Positions 1 to 7,297 of a stretch of DNA of 12,920 nt are shown one piece after another. Origin of the DNA: Candidatus Aenigmatarchaeota archaeon (lineage in GTDB: Archaea; Aenigmatarchaeota; Aenigmatarchaeia; Aenigmatarchaeales; Aenigmatarchaeaceae); the NCBI GenBank assembly GCA_028715225.1, contig JAQUSH010000009.1, positions 1 to 12,920 of the forward strand, read 5' to 3'. The position numbers and the translations under genes were made by a program. Each line of letters opens with the position of its first letter. Within the stretch, counting starts at the first letter, position 1. The notes under the pieces are model-generated. The model was not told where the DNA came from and did no database searches. It was given only the letters and a program-made list of their open reading frames with translations.

Positions 1-21
1 AGCCATCAAATCATGTAAATG

Positions 22-123
22 TTATTTATCATAATTTTTATCCCAAGCAGGTCGATGTGCGTCATAGGCAGATATGCTAGCTTCGGAAAATTCAACTGCG
101 ATGCGAATCACATCCTTTTCCAT
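22..123 (-). CDS. Possible 33-aa small ORF downstream of ftsZ
   Basis: On the minus strand an ATG at 123 opens a 33-codon frame ending in TAA at 22-24, four bases after the ftsZ stop. The peptide is acidic and mixed (it begins MEKDVIRIAVEF) and has no domain I recognise. It has no Shine-Dalgarno and no TATA box of its own, so it would have to be translated from the ftsZ transcript. Many archaea have secE near ftsZ, but this peptide has no membrane helix and is not SecE. It may be chance; another plus-strand frame through 3-80 is also open. Low certainty. Confidence 0.2.
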   Translation of the reverse strand: MEKDVIRIAVEFSEASISAYDAHRPAWDKNYDK

Positions 124-127
124 AAGA

Positions 128-1213
128 TCACATAAAGTCTATCCCAAGTATCTTCTCAATCTCTCTTTGCTTGTCCTTTGTGAATGAGCCTTTCTTAGCG
201 TTCTTGTCTGAAAGCAAACCAGTTACCACAATCATTGCTTTTACTTTCTCGCCAAGATCTTTGTCAATCTGAGCTCCCCATATCACTTTAGCATCTTCAG
301 AAAGTTTAGAAGATATTGCCTCAACGACTTGCTGGCATTCTCTAATTGATACTTCTGCTCCACCAACCACGTTAACTAAAGCACCTCTTGCTCCTTGTAT
401 GTCAACATCTAAAAGTGGATTGTTCAGAGCTTTTTCTACAGCTTCCAAAGCACGATTCTCAGTATCAGATTCACCAAGACCAATCATAGACATTCCGCCT
501 GCGCCCATGACTGCCTTTACGTCAGCAAAGTCTAGGTTAACTAGACCAGGTTTTGTAATCAATTCAGCTATTCCTTTTACTGCATTAACTAGAACTTCAT
601 CAGAAACTTTAAATGCCGTAACTATCGAAACATCAGGAACTATTTCTAAAAGTTTGTCGTTTGGCACAATAATTAATGTGTCTGCTACAGCTTCTAAATT
701 TTGAAGTCCGAATGCTGCATTTTCCATTCTCTGTTTTCCTTCCATAGAAAATGGCAATGTAACTATAGCAACAACTAATGCGCCTAGTTTTTTAGCAATA
801 TCAGCAACTACTGCAGCAGCACCAGTTCCAGTACCACCACCCATACCTGCTGTTATGAAAACTAAATCAGAACCAGCAAGAGCTTGTTTTAAATCTTCTT
901 TATCTTCTTTTGCAGATTCCATACCAACTGTTGGATCTGCTCCAGCTCCTAATCCTTTTGTTAAATCTTTACCAATTAAAACTTTATCATCAGCATCAGT
1001 ATAAAGCAAATCTTGGGCATCTGTGTTTACAGCTATTGTTTCTACACCGACAATACCAACCTGCAACATTCGAGAAATAGTATTATTTCCTGCACCTCCA
1101 ACGCCAACAACCTTTATGTTAGCTTTTCTTGCTTCTAATAGTTTCTTTAGATCCTCATCAACTGCAGAAGCATCTGCAAAATCAGTTTCTCCCTTGATTA
1201 TACTCTTAGCCAT
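128..1213 (-). CDS. ftsZ: Cell division GTPase FtsZ (archaeal FtsZ1 type)
   Basis: Tubulin-like GTPase that polymerises at mid-cell and forms the division ring. The 361-aa product has the glycine-rich nucleotide motif GVGGAG (about 37-42), the tubulin signature GGGTGTG (125-131), and the T7 catalytic loop NLDFADVKAVM (226-236). It keeps the archaeal-style N-terminal extension of about 30 residues before the Rossmann core. Length and architecture match archaeal FtsZ1. A TTG at 1222 and an ATG at 1219 also lie in frame, but GGAGGT at 1222-1227 is a strong Shine-Dalgarno 8 nt before the ATG at 1213 and overlaps the upstream candidates, so 1213 is preferred. The C-terminus ends in a short charged linker and a hydrophobic tip (LGIDFM), a plausible docking site for a SepF-like anchor (inference). 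It lies downstream of the FKBP gene on the same strand, after an 84-nt gap that holds its own promoter. Confidence 0.97.
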   Translation of the reverse strand: MAKSIIKGETDFADASAVDEDLKKLLEARKANIKVVGVGGAGNNTISRMLQVGIVGVETIAVNTDAQDLLYTDADDKVLIGKDLTKGLGAGADPTVGMESAKEDKEDLKQALAGSDLVFITAGMGGGTGTGAAAVVADIAKKLGALVVAIVTLPFSMEGKQRMENAAFGLQNLEAVADTLIIVPNDKLLEIVPDVSIVTAFKVSDEVLVNAVKGIAELITKPGLVNLDFADVKAVMGAGGMSMIGLGESDTENRALEAVEKALNNPLLDVDIQGARGALVNVVGGAEVSIRECQQVVEAISSKLSEDAKVIWGAQIDKDLGEKVKAMIVVTGLLSDKNAKKGSFTKDKQREIEKILGIDFM

Positions 1214-1221
1214 AAACATCA

Positions 1222-1227
1222 ACCTCC
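1222..1227 (-). promoter_or_regulatory. Shine-Dalgarno of ftsZ
   Basis: Read on the minus strand, GGAGGT matches the anti-SD of archaeal 16S rRNA and sits 8 nt before the ATG at 1213. It decides the ftsZ start. It is the strongest SD in the window; most first genes of transcripts here look leaderless. Confidence 0.75.
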
Positions 1228-1257
1228 AATTTTATTAATTATTTATTGACTTAGAAG

Positions 1258-1268
1258 ATATTTAAGCG
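1258..1268 (-). promoter_or_regulatory. Probable TATA box for ftsZ
   Basis: On the minus strand the run GCTTAAATAT is a TATA-like element. Initiation about 25 nt downstream would fall near 1236 and give a leader of about 23 nt that holds the GGAGGT site. FKBP and ftsZ therefore need not share a transcript. Confidence 0.45.
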
Positions 1269-1297
1269 TTATTTTTCGATTATTTTTAAGAATATAA

Positions 1298-2005
1298 TCA
1301 GTTGTTTTCTTCTGTTATTTCTTCAACTGGCAATTGCTCTTCGAGTTCAGCTATTTTCTTCTCGTCTACAACAGTTTTTTCATAAACTTCTAAGAACTTT
1401 ATCTTTTCAACATTTAACAATCTTATCAAATCATCAGCTATTTTCTTTTTGTATAAAGAATTTAGATTTGTAAGTGAAGGAATGTGAATGTCTATTTCCT
1501 TTCCGTGTATTTTTACTTCTAATTTAGAGAATATCTCTTTTTCAGCATCTGTATTTGGTCTCATAAACCATTCAACAACTGCTTTAACTTTGTCTTCTTC
1601 TTTCTCGATTTTCTTAGTTATCTCAACATCAAAGACTAAAGTTTTTCCAGACAGAGGATGATTAAAGTCTACCTTGACCCTGCCTCCAGAAACAGAAAGA
1701 ACTTTACCTAATCTGTTATCAGCATTAATTACTAATCCAGGAACTGGTTTTTGATTGTGTTTTCTGAATTCAGACAAAGGCACTGTTTTGATTAATTTGT
1801 CAGATCTTTGACCAAATGCCTTATCAGAAGGAATTTCAACTTCCTTTTTTTCGCCAACTTTCATCTCAAGCAAAGCTTCATCTAAAGGAGCCATTATCCA
1901 TTTTTCTCCAACCACTAAAGGCATGTCATCATTCTTATCAATGACTCTATTGTCTTCCTTTACCTTGCCAGTGTACTTTATTCTGATAAAATCACTTGTT
2001 TTCAT
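1298..2005 (-). CDS. FKBP-type peptidyl-prolyl cis-trans isomerase, SlyD-like with C-terminal extension
   Basis: Predicted cytoplasmic prolyl isomerase and folding chaperone, 235 aa. The FKBP fold is split. Residues 1-60 carry the first half (IRIKYTGKV, then VVGEKWIMAPLDEALLEMKVGE), about 61-114 form the insert-in-flap chaperone domain typical of SlyD and archaeal FKBPs, and 115-130 return to the FKBP core with FNHPLSGKTLVFDVEI. This last segment is close to the SlyD consensus. Residues from about 135 form an extra charged domain ending in a Glu-rich tail, as in the long (about 26 kDa) archaeal FKBPs. The His-rich metal-binding tail of bacterial SlyD is absent. The ATG at 2005 lies 25 nt from the centre of a palindromic TATA element, which fits a leaderless mRNA. 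Confidence 0.93.
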   Translation of the reverse strand: MKTSDFIRIKYTGKVKEDNRVIDKNDDMPLVVGEKWIMAPLDEALLEMKVGEKKEVEIPSDKAFGQRSDKLIKTVPLSEFRKHNQKPVPGLVINADNRLGKVLSVSGGRVKVDFNHPLSGKTLVFDVEITKKIEKEEDKVKAVVEWFMRPNTDAEKEIFSKLEVKIHGKEIDIHIPSLTNLNSLYKKKIADDLIRLLNVEKIKFLEVYEKTVVDEKKIAELEEQLPVEEITEENN

Positions 2006-2024
2006 GCTACCTAATAGATATGTG

Positions 2025-2035
2025 ATATTTAAATG
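2025..2035. promoter_or_regulatory. Shared symmetric TATA element for divergent genes
   Basis: The palindrome ATTTAAAT (2027-2034) lies in the gap between the FKBP gene and the small winged-helix gene. Its centre is 25 nt from the FKBP ATG (2005, minus) and about 26 nt from an in-frame GTG (2057, plus). One TATA core could thus drive two leaderless transcripts in opposite directions. Confidence 0.55.
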
Positions 2036-2056
2036 TTTTATGGTTCTAGTTCTATA

Positions 2057-2296
2057 GTGTCAAATTTAGAATTATTGAAAGGAGAAGAGAGAACACTGTA
2101 TATGTGTCTTCATGGAGAATCTTCAGAAAATCTACATAAAATATCTGATATACTAAAAATTAGCTATGAAGATGCTATAGAAAAGATAAAGATGTTCAAA
2201 AAATTAGGAATTCTTATTGAAGAACACGAAAACGGGAATAGTTATTATTATTTTAGATATGAGAATGAAATACCTGATGATGCAGTTATTAAATGA
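2057..2296 (+). CDS. Small winged-helix (predicted DNA-binding) protein
   Basis: A 79-aa protein of unknown target. Residues from about 8 to 70 look like a single winged helix-turn-helix: a first helix (GEERTLYMCLH), a helix-turn-helix around KISDILKISYEDAIEKIKMF, and a wing with LIEEHENGNSYYYF. This resembles MarR/ArsR-like or TrmB-like HTH modules, but I cannot name the family. I chose the GTG at 2057 because it lies about 26 nt from the TATA centre, the same distance as for other genes here. The ATG at 2033 (87 aa) would start inside the TATA element and is the alternative. It is divergent from the FKBP gene and is followed by another winged-helix regulator gene. Confidence 0.7.
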   Translation: MSNLELLKGEERTLYMCLHGESSENLHKISDILKISYEDAIEKIKMFKKLGILIEEHENGNSYYYFRYENEIPDDAVIK

Positions 2297-2330
2297 TATT
2301 ATTATATTCTGAGATATAACGTTCATATAT

Positions 2331-2340
2331 CTTTATAAGG
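2331..2340 (+). promoter_or_regulatory. TATA box of the TrmB-like gene
   Basis: TTTATAAG at 2332-2339 is centred about 25 nt before the ATG at 2361 and no SD lies between, consistent with a leaderless transcript. Confidence 0.65.
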
Positions 2341-2360
2341 TTATAAATTTACTTATAATA

Positions 2361-3107
2361 ATGGGAGTAATTGAGTTTTGTGACATGCTAAAGCAAACCA
2401 AGGAGTTTGATGAATTAGAAATCAAGATTATTAAGGCGATGATTAACCTTTCTAGACGAGATCAAGCAAAAGTCACTGCAGCTATGATAGCAAATGAGAC
2501 AGATATCTCGGTTACGAACGCATACAAGTATCTTTACGCTTTGCAGCAAAAGGGAATTGTTGAAAGCATGGCTGGAAAGAACAAAGTCTTCTGGCTAGCC
2601 AGATCAGCTAACCCATTTCCAAGATTATTTTCATACGTAACAAAAGATTATTTCAAAAAAAGAGAAATGTTTGACGAATTAGCTGAAATGTATAAAGAAT
2701 TTGTTAGAACAGATGTCATATGGTTTGGAGAAAAGATGTATGAACAGTACGAAAACAATTTCCCTGACCGTGCCGCATTTTTATTTGATGTTGCTAAATT
2801 AGAAATACTTGCCACAACTCAAAAATTCTTTACAGACGTATTAGTTTTAGATGCGCTTAGACGTGCTATTGCGCGTGGTGTTAAAGTTAAAATAATATCC
2901 AATGAAATTGATGCTGACAGAATGGAAGGATTGAAAAAAATAGGAATAGAAATCAGATTAGGAAGAGCATGGCCTTACTTAGCTGTTGTAGACGGAATGC
3001 ACGGTATTACAGTAGACAGAGACGAACGTGGTTTATGGTTCTTGAACTGCAATACAGATTATAAAAACCAATTTGAAGAAATGTGGGAAAAAGCAGAAGA
3101 GTTCTAG
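2361..3107 (+). CDS. TrmB-like transcriptional regulator with phospholipase-D-like domain
   Basis: Predicted cytoplasmic transcription regulator, 248 aa. Residues from about 18 to 85 form a TrmB-type winged helix: MIANETDISVTNAYKYLYAL is the helix-turn-helix and KGIVESMAGKNKVFWLA the wing. A charged helical linker follows (about 95-125). The C-terminal part has the PLD-like fold that often follows the HTH in this family, with DALRRAIARGVKVKIISNE and the segment VVDGMHGITVDRDERGLWF. The His of an HKD-like motif is present but the following Lys is not, so nuclease or lipase activity is unlikely and the domain is probably a ligand or dimer module (inference). It has its own promoter. The effector and target genes cannot be told from the sequence. 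Confidence 0.85.
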   Translation: MGVIEFCDMLKQTKEFDELEIKIIKAMINLSRRDQAKVTAAMIANETDISVTNAYKYLYALQQKGIVESMAGKNKVFWLARSANPFPRLFSYVTKDYFKKREMFDELAEMYKEFVRTDVIWFGEKMYEQYENNFPDRAAFLFDVAKLEILATTQKFFTDVLVLDALRRAIARGVKVKIISNEIDADRMEGLKKIGIEIRLGRAWPYLAVVDGMHGITVDRDERGLWFLNCNTDYKNQFEEMWEKAEEF

Positions 3108-3141
3108 TATGTTTCCATAATTATTATTCAAATAGAAAAGA

Positions 3142-3149
3142 TTTATATC
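3142..3149 (+). promoter_or_regulatory. TATA box of the 99-aa gene
   Basis: TTTATATC is centred about 26 nt before the ATG at 3172. This spacing supports that ATG over the in-frame TTG at 3154, which lies too close to the box. Confidence 0.6.
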
Positions 3150-3171
3150 CTTTTTGGTTACATATTATTTT

Positions 3172-3471
3172 ATGGTATTAGGTCCATTTTATGATGATAG
3201 CACTGGTGGCGACGTGCCAGATATTAAATTTAGCTCTTATCTTGAAGTTGAAAAGAAATATTTCCCAAAAGAACATCAATTTAACACATTGAAGGAAATG
3301 ATTAAAGATGAAGGTGTCGATAAAACAGTAGATTATGTGCTAAAACACGGAATTGACGCAGATGTATTGAAGAGATTTGAGGAGCATCTTATGGATACTG
3401 GTCAATATGGAGAATTTTGTGCCGCATATTCTATTAGGCGATTGGCAAATAAAGAGAAATCTATTCAATAA
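3172..3471 (+). CDS. Uncharacterised 99-aa protein
   Basis: I do not recognise this family. The protein is soluble and charged. It opens with a Gly/Asp-rich stretch ([17 protein letters not shown]), then a mostly helical region ([20 protein letters not shown]), and a C-terminal part with alternating short helices. There is one Cys (83), no signal peptide and no membrane segment. The start at 3172 is chosen from the TATA spacing. A promoter, ordinary codon use and a clean stop support a real gene. Its last 11 nt (3461-3471) overlap the 3' end of convergent leuS. Confidence 0.7.
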   Translation: MVLGPFYDDSTGGDVPDIKFSSYLEVEKKYFPKEHQFNTLKEMIKDEGVDKTVDYVLKHGIDADVLKRFEEHLMDTGQYGEFCAAYSIRRLANKEKSIQ

Positions 3472-6400
3472 GTATTCCAGGCTTGCCAGGTTCAGCAGAT
3501 TTCGCTTTAGGCACATCAATACCAGATGCCGATTTTATTTCAATTTTGCAATTAAACTTGCTTTTTATTGTTTCAAGAGAGTCATCAAGTATTTGTTTTT
3601 CAGATGTTGATGTAAGGAACATTTCTTCTAATGGTTTCCTCTTTTCTAATCTCATAACGTAGTTTACAAGTTCTTTTCCAAGTTTTTTGTATTTGTCTTC
3701 TTTCATCAGATCCTTCAGCGTCTGTCCCTGAACTAAAAGATTATGAACTTCATATTTCCAAGGAGCTGAAACAAAAATTGATATTTTTTCAGGTTCTATG
3801 CCTGTCATTTTCTTTATGTCTTCAATATCTTTCATAACCTGATCAGTTATCTTGTCACTCATGTCTAATTGCATATCATATTTTTCATAAGCTGGCCATT
3901 TGGACAATGAAATAAAATCTTTGTGTCCAAGAATCTCCCACCACTCTTCACATACGTGTGGAGTGAATGGAGAAAGTATCTGGCATGTTTTCTCAATACA
4001 CTCTTTCCAAACTTTATCACTTACATCATCAGAATATCTTTTAAGATAGTTTACTAATTCAAATATCTCGATTATAGCTGAATTGAATTCAAATCCTTCA
4101 ATCTTTTCTGTAGCATTTTTGATGGTTTTATTCATCTTGCTTATTACATATTTGTCTCTTGTTTTTGATTTAGATTTGTGCTTACTTGTAACCATATCAA
4201 ATACTTTCATAATAAATTTGAAAATACCTTCAACGCCCTGATCTGACCACTCAACTTGCTTTGCAGGAGAAGCTAAGAACATTAAATACAAACGTGCTGT
4301 GTCTGTTCCAAATTTCTTGCTTATTTCTTCTTGTGTGACGACATTGCCGTGGCTTTTACTCATCTTAGCTCCGTCTTTGTAAACAATACCTTGATTGAAC
4401 AATGCATTAAATGGTTCGTCTATGTCAAGAATCTTCATATCACGCAACGCTTTTGTAAAGAATCGCGAATAAATCAAATGTCCGACAGCATGCTCAATGC
4501 CACCAATATACTGATCAACTGGCATCCAGTAGCTTGCCTCTTTTTTATCAAATGGCGCATCCTTTAATTTCGGTGAACAGAACCGCAAGAAATACCAAGA
4601 TGAATCCATAAACCCGCCCATTGTGTCTGTTTCACGTTTAGCTGGTCCTTTGCATTTAGGGCATTTTACGTTTGCAAAAGTTTTGCTTGCAAGAAGAGGA
4701 TTGCCAGATCCAAATTTAACATCCTCGGGAAGCAAAACCGGAAGTTTGTCAAGGTGAACAGGAATGGTTCCACATTTTTCACAGTAGATAATAGGAATAG
4801 GCGTTCCCCAGTATCGCTGTCTAGAAATCAACCAGTCTCGCAATTTGTAATTGGTTGTTTTTCTTCCAAACGTCTCTTTATCTGTAAAGTATCTTATAGC
4901 ATCAGAACTTTTCATCCCGTCATATTCACCAGAGTTAACAAGAATTCCTTCATTTGTATATGCTGATGTCATTTTCATAATAACATCTAAAACTTCAGGG
5001 AATTTTTCTGTTTTCATATCTTCTAACGTATAATGTCCTTTTCCATTAAGCATTATTATTTTACCGCCCAATGTTTTTTGAAATATTTTAGCACTTTCTT
5101 TTCCAATTATTTCCTCATCATTGGAAGTAAATATTATTATTTCCTTTACCCTTTCTTTTATTGTCGGATCTATCGAAAAGTTAGAAATCTCTATTTTTGG
5201 ATCTCCTTTCCATGGGGCTACAAGAATCAATTTTTTAATTTTTTTCTTTGTTTCTCCTAACCATCTTAAAATAAATGATGTTCCACAACTGTGACCAATT
5301 AAGATGCTATTTTCATCAATATGATTTTGTTCAAATTCACTTTTCCAAGCTTCATAATTAGCTTTCCAAGGAGTAGGCATTAGAGGAATGGATGTTTTTA
5401 TTCCTACCTTTTCTAATTGTTCCTTTGTCCAAGGCATCCAGTGTTTATTATAGCTTTTATCGTTTTTATCACTTGTACAACCATGAATTATAATACAATT
5501 ATTCTTTTCAGGTTGTATTACTACTTTGATATCTAAATCATATTTTTTAGCAAATTCAAAATCTCTCTGATCATGAGCAGGCACTGCCATGCCCATTCCA
5601 GCACCGCAGTCAGCAAACACAAAATCACCAACCCAAACCGGAATCTTTTCGCCAGTTGCTGGGTTCTTTGCATATTTTCCTATGAACACGCCATCTTTTT
5701 CAAGTATTTTTAATTCTTCTTCTGATTTTGCTTTCTTGCAACGATTTACAAAAGTGTTAACATCCTTTTCATATTTTGTTCCTTTTACCAATCTGCTAAG
5801 CTCAGGATGCATTGCAGAAATAACCATGAATGTCACACCGTAAATGGTGTCAGGTCTGGTTGTGAAAACAGGCCAGTATTCATCATCGATTTTAAAATCA
5901 ATAGTTATACCTTTGCTTTCTCCTATCCAGTTCCTCTGTATCTGTTTGATTTCTTCAGACCAATTTAATTTGTTTATGTCATCTATCAATTCATTAATGT
6001 AAGCTGTTGTTTTAAGGAACCACTGCATAAGTTCTTTCGTTACAACTTCAGATTCGCATCTCCAGCATTTTCCACCTTCAACTTCCTCATTAGCTAGAAC
6101 AGTTTCGCATTTAGGACAGAAGTTGACAGGAGCCTTCTTTCTGTAAGCTAAACCTTTTTCGTATAAACGTAAGAAAAAATACTGATTCCATTTGTAATAT
6201 TCTGGCATATGAGTAGCAATAACGCGTGTCCAATCATAGCTGTTTCCCAAAGCTTTCTGGTATTCCATTATTTTTTTAATTGAACCCTCGGTATATTTTT
6301 TAGGATTAACTCCTTCTTTTTTTGCTGCATTTTCTGCCGGCAATCCAAAAGAATCATAACCCATTGGATACAGTACGTTGAAACCTTGCATGCGTTTGAA

Positions 6401-6586
6401 TCGTGCTGTTATGTCACCCATTGTATAGTTACGCACATGTCCCATGTGCAAATACGACGCAGATGGATATGGAAACATTTCAAGCACGTAGAATTTCTTT
6501 TTCTTAGAATCTACTTTAACCTGGAATACCTTCTTTTCATTCCATTTCTTCTGCCATTTCGATTCAATCTTTTTGAAATCTATCAT
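3461..6586 (-). CDS. leuS: Leucyl-tRNA synthetase, bacterial type, with embedded alpha/beta-hydrolase
   Basis: Charges tRNA-Leu with leucine in the cytoplasm. The 1041-aa product has HMGH (47-50, the HIGH motif), a Zn-1 knuckle (C157, C160, C174, C177), a CP1 editing domain with [10 protein letters not shown] (241-250) and HDQRD (338-342), then [13 protein letters not shown], a second zinc ribbon (C602, C605, C642, C645), DSSWYF, KMSKS (741-745) and a helical anticodon-binding domain with [12 protein letters not shown]. Domain order and motif wording are bacterial, like Thermus LeuRS, not archaeal/eukaryal LeuRS. Residues about 361-538 are an inserted RBBP9/YdeN-like hydrolase; without them the length is about 863 aa, normal for bacterial LeuRS. 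The HD gene stop and the leuS ATG overlap by 4 nt, implying translational coupling. All catalytic motifs are intact, so it is probably the working LeuRS. Transfer from bacteria is inferred. Confidence 0.96.
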   Translation of the reverse strand: MIDFKKIESKWQKKWNEKKVFQVKVDSKKKKFYVLEMFPYPSASYLHMGHVRNYTMGDITARFKRMQGFNVLYPMGYDSFGLPAENAAKKEGVNPKKYTEGSIKKIMEYQKALGNSYDWTRVIATHMPEYYKWNQYFFLRLYEKGLAYRKKAPVNFCPKCETVLANEEVEGGKCWRCESEVVTKELMQWFLKTTAYINELIDDINKLNWSEEIKQIQRNWIGESKGITIDFKIDDEYWPVFTTRPDTIYGVTFMVISAMHPELSRLVKGTKYEKDVNTFVNRCKKAKSEEELKILEKDGVFIGKYAKNPATGEKIPVWVGDFVFADCGAGMGMAVPAHDQRDFEFAKKYDLDIKVVIQPEKNNCIIIHGCTSDKNDKSYNKHWMPWTKEQLEKVGIKTSIPLMPTPWKANYEAWKSEFEQNHIDENSILIGHSCGTSFILRWLGETKKKIKKLILVAPWKGDPKIEISNFSIDPTIKERVKEIIIFTSNDEEIIGKESAKIFQKTLGGKIIMLNGKGHYTLEDMKTEKFPEVLDVIMKMTSAYTNEGILVNSGEYDGMKSSDAIRYFTDKETFGRKTTNYKLRDWLISRQRYWGTPIPIIYCEKCGTIPVHLDKLPVLLPEDVKFGSGNPLLASKTFANVKCPKCKGPAKRETDTMGGFMDSSWYFLRFCSPKLKDAPFDKKEASYWMPVDQYIGGIEHAVGHLIYSRFFTKALRDMKILDIDEPFNALFNQGIVYKDGAKMSKSHGNVVTQEEISKKFGTDTARLYLMFLASPAKQVEWSDQGVEGIFKFIMKVFDMVTSKHKSKSKTRDKYVISKMNKTIKNATEKIEGFEFNSAIIEIFELVNYLKRYSDDVSDKVWKECIEKTCQILSPFTPHVCEEWWEILGHKDFISLSKWPAYEKYDMQLDMSDKITDQVMKDIEDIKKMTGIEPEKISIFVSAPWKYEVHNLLVQGQTLKDLMKEDKYKKLGKELVNYVMRLEKRKPLEEMFLTSTSEKQILDDSLETIKSKFNCKIEIKSASGIDVPKAKSAEPGKPGILIE
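4973..5506 (-). other. RBBP9/YdeN-like serine hydrolase domain inserted in LeuRS CP1 domain
   Basis: This stretch encodes LeuRS residues about 361-538, between IKVVIQPE and the conserved [12 protein letters not shown] of CP1, where bacterial LeuRS normally has a loop of only about 20 residues. It has the features of an RBBP9/YdeN-type alpha/beta-hydrolase: a first strand CIIIHGC (364-370), the family signature [15 protein letters not shown] (382-396), [14 protein letters not shown] (401-414), a nucleophile elbow GHSCG with Ser433, a strand and acid [10 protein letters not shown] with Asp490, and GKGHYTLED with His518. The Ser-Asp-His triad is complete. The length of about 178 aa is that of a whole RBBP9-type protein. 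The reading frame is open throughout. By hand count 5041-5520 is about 29% G+C, while 360 bases of flanking leuS are about 39%. Substrate unknown. Confidence 0.88.
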
Positions 6587-7131
6587 AATCCCAACTCTTT
6601 AGATATACTCTGTAACGCCTTTAAAGATATTTCAAAGAACTTGCTTTTATCTATTCCTATCTTCTCGCAGTATAGCATATTCTCACGACTGCAGTTTCGT
6701 GCAAAGTCTTTTTTCTTGTATTTACTTTCAATAGATTCAACTTTAACGTCAGCTAGTTTCTTAGAAGGCATCATCAGAGCGCATGCAATAACTAATCCAG
6801 AAACAGCATCAGCTGCTATAAGCGCATAATCCATTTTACCTTCTGGCATTACATTAGTGTTTTCAAAATTATGAGATTTAATTGCATGAATTATTTCTTC
6901 ATCTACGCCGTCAAGATATTCTACAGCTTTCAGACCATGAATTTTATAATCATCACCGATTTCTTCAAAATCAATATCATGCAGTAAACCAGCTAAAGCC
7001 CACTTTTTAGAATCTTCTCCTAAATAATCAGCAAGCCCGCGCATTATAACTTCAACAGCTAAAACATGCTTAATCAAATTATCTTTAGTAATATGCTGTT
7101 TTACAAGAACTAATGCTTCATTCCGTTCCAT
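6583..7131 (-). CDS. HD-superfamily hydrolase (COG2316-like)
   Basis: Predicted metal-dependent phosphohydrolase, 182 aa. HD motif residues are His22 (IKHVLAVE), His51-Asp52 (GLLHDIDF) and Asp108 (IAADAVSG), with further His at 65, 82 and 87 that may bind a second metal. The layout and the opening ([13 protein letters not shown]) resemble the small stand-alone HD proteins of COG2316; no substrate is established from the sequence. It is the first gene of a two-gene unit. Its TGA overlaps the leuS ATG by 4 nt (ATGA), so the two should be translated together. A link to nucleotide or tRNA metabolism is inference from position only. The start at 7131 is the only good ATG. The promoter is less clear than for other genes, because the nearest TATA box is only about 21 nt away. 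Confidence 0.85.
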   Translation of the reverse strand: MERNEALVLVKQHITKDNLIKHVLAVEVIMRGLADYLGEDSKKWALAGLLHDIDFEEIGDDYKIHGLKAVEYLDGVDEEIIHAIKSHNFENTNVMPEGKMDYALIAADAVSGLVIACALMMPSKKLADVKVESIESKYKKKDFARNCSRENMLYCEKIGIDKSKFFEISLKALQSISKELGL

Positions 7132-7140
7132 ACTACCACT

Positions 7141-7156
7141 CTTATAAATTTATAAG
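7141..7156. promoter_or_regulatory. Perfect 16-bp palindromic TATA element between HD gene and tRNA-Arg
   Basis: CTTATAAATTTATAAG is its own reverse complement. Its plus-strand box TTTATAAG (7149-7156) is centred about 27 nt before the tRNA 5' end, a normal archaeal distance. On the minus strand a copy lies about 21 nt from the HD gene ATG, shorter than elsewhere in the window, so use in that direction is less certain. It could also be a regulator operator. Confidence 0.5.
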
Positions 7157-7179
7157 TAATACTAATAAATTAACATCAT

Positions 7180-7258
7180 GGGCATATAGCTCAGCTTGGA
7201 TTAGAGCGCCTGCCTTCTAAGCAGGAGGTCGCGGGTCCAAATCCCGTTATGCCCACCA
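7180..7258 (+). tRNA. tRNA-Arg (anticodon UCU)
   Basis: A complete cloverleaf can be folded. The acceptor stem is GGGCATA (7180-7186) with TATGCCC (7248-7254), followed by discriminator A and an encoded CCA (7256-7258). The D arm is GCTC/GAGC. The anticodon stem is CCTGC (7209-7213) with GCAGG (7221-7225) around the loop CTTCTAA, giving anticodon TCT at 7216-7218. The T arm is GCGGG/CCCGT with one G-T pair and the loop TCCAAAT. It reads AGA and AGG, which are common Arg codons in AT-rich genomes. There is no intron. A TATA box lies about 27 nt upstream. Confidence 0.97.
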
Positions 7259-7267
7259 TTCATAATC

Positions 7268-7276
7268 CTTATAAAT
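7268..7276 (+). promoter_or_regulatory. TATA box of the thioredoxin-CcdA gene
   Basis: TTATAAAT at 7269-7276 is centred about 25 nt before the ATG at 7298. It starts only about ten bases after the tRNA 3' end. No SD is seen, so the mRNA is probably leaderless. Confidence 0.6.
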
Positions 7277-7297
7277 TATAATAGCGTTATACTTTCT

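Noticed and set aside
399..1238. Plus-strand open frames opposite ftsZ (399-704, 1023-1238)
   Set aside because: They are antisense to a clearly conserved gene, have low-complexity Ser/Thr-rich translations and no promoter.
4973..5506. The LeuRS insertion as an intein or mobile element
   Set aside because: There are no intein splice residues (Cys/Ser at the first position and His-Asn at the end) and no repeats or transposase. The segment matches a serine hydrolase fold instead.
4331..6829. Several plus-strand frames of 60-147 aa opposite leuS and the HD gene
   Set aside because: They are shadows of the minus-strand coding sequence, with no recognisable domains and no promoter at the right distance.
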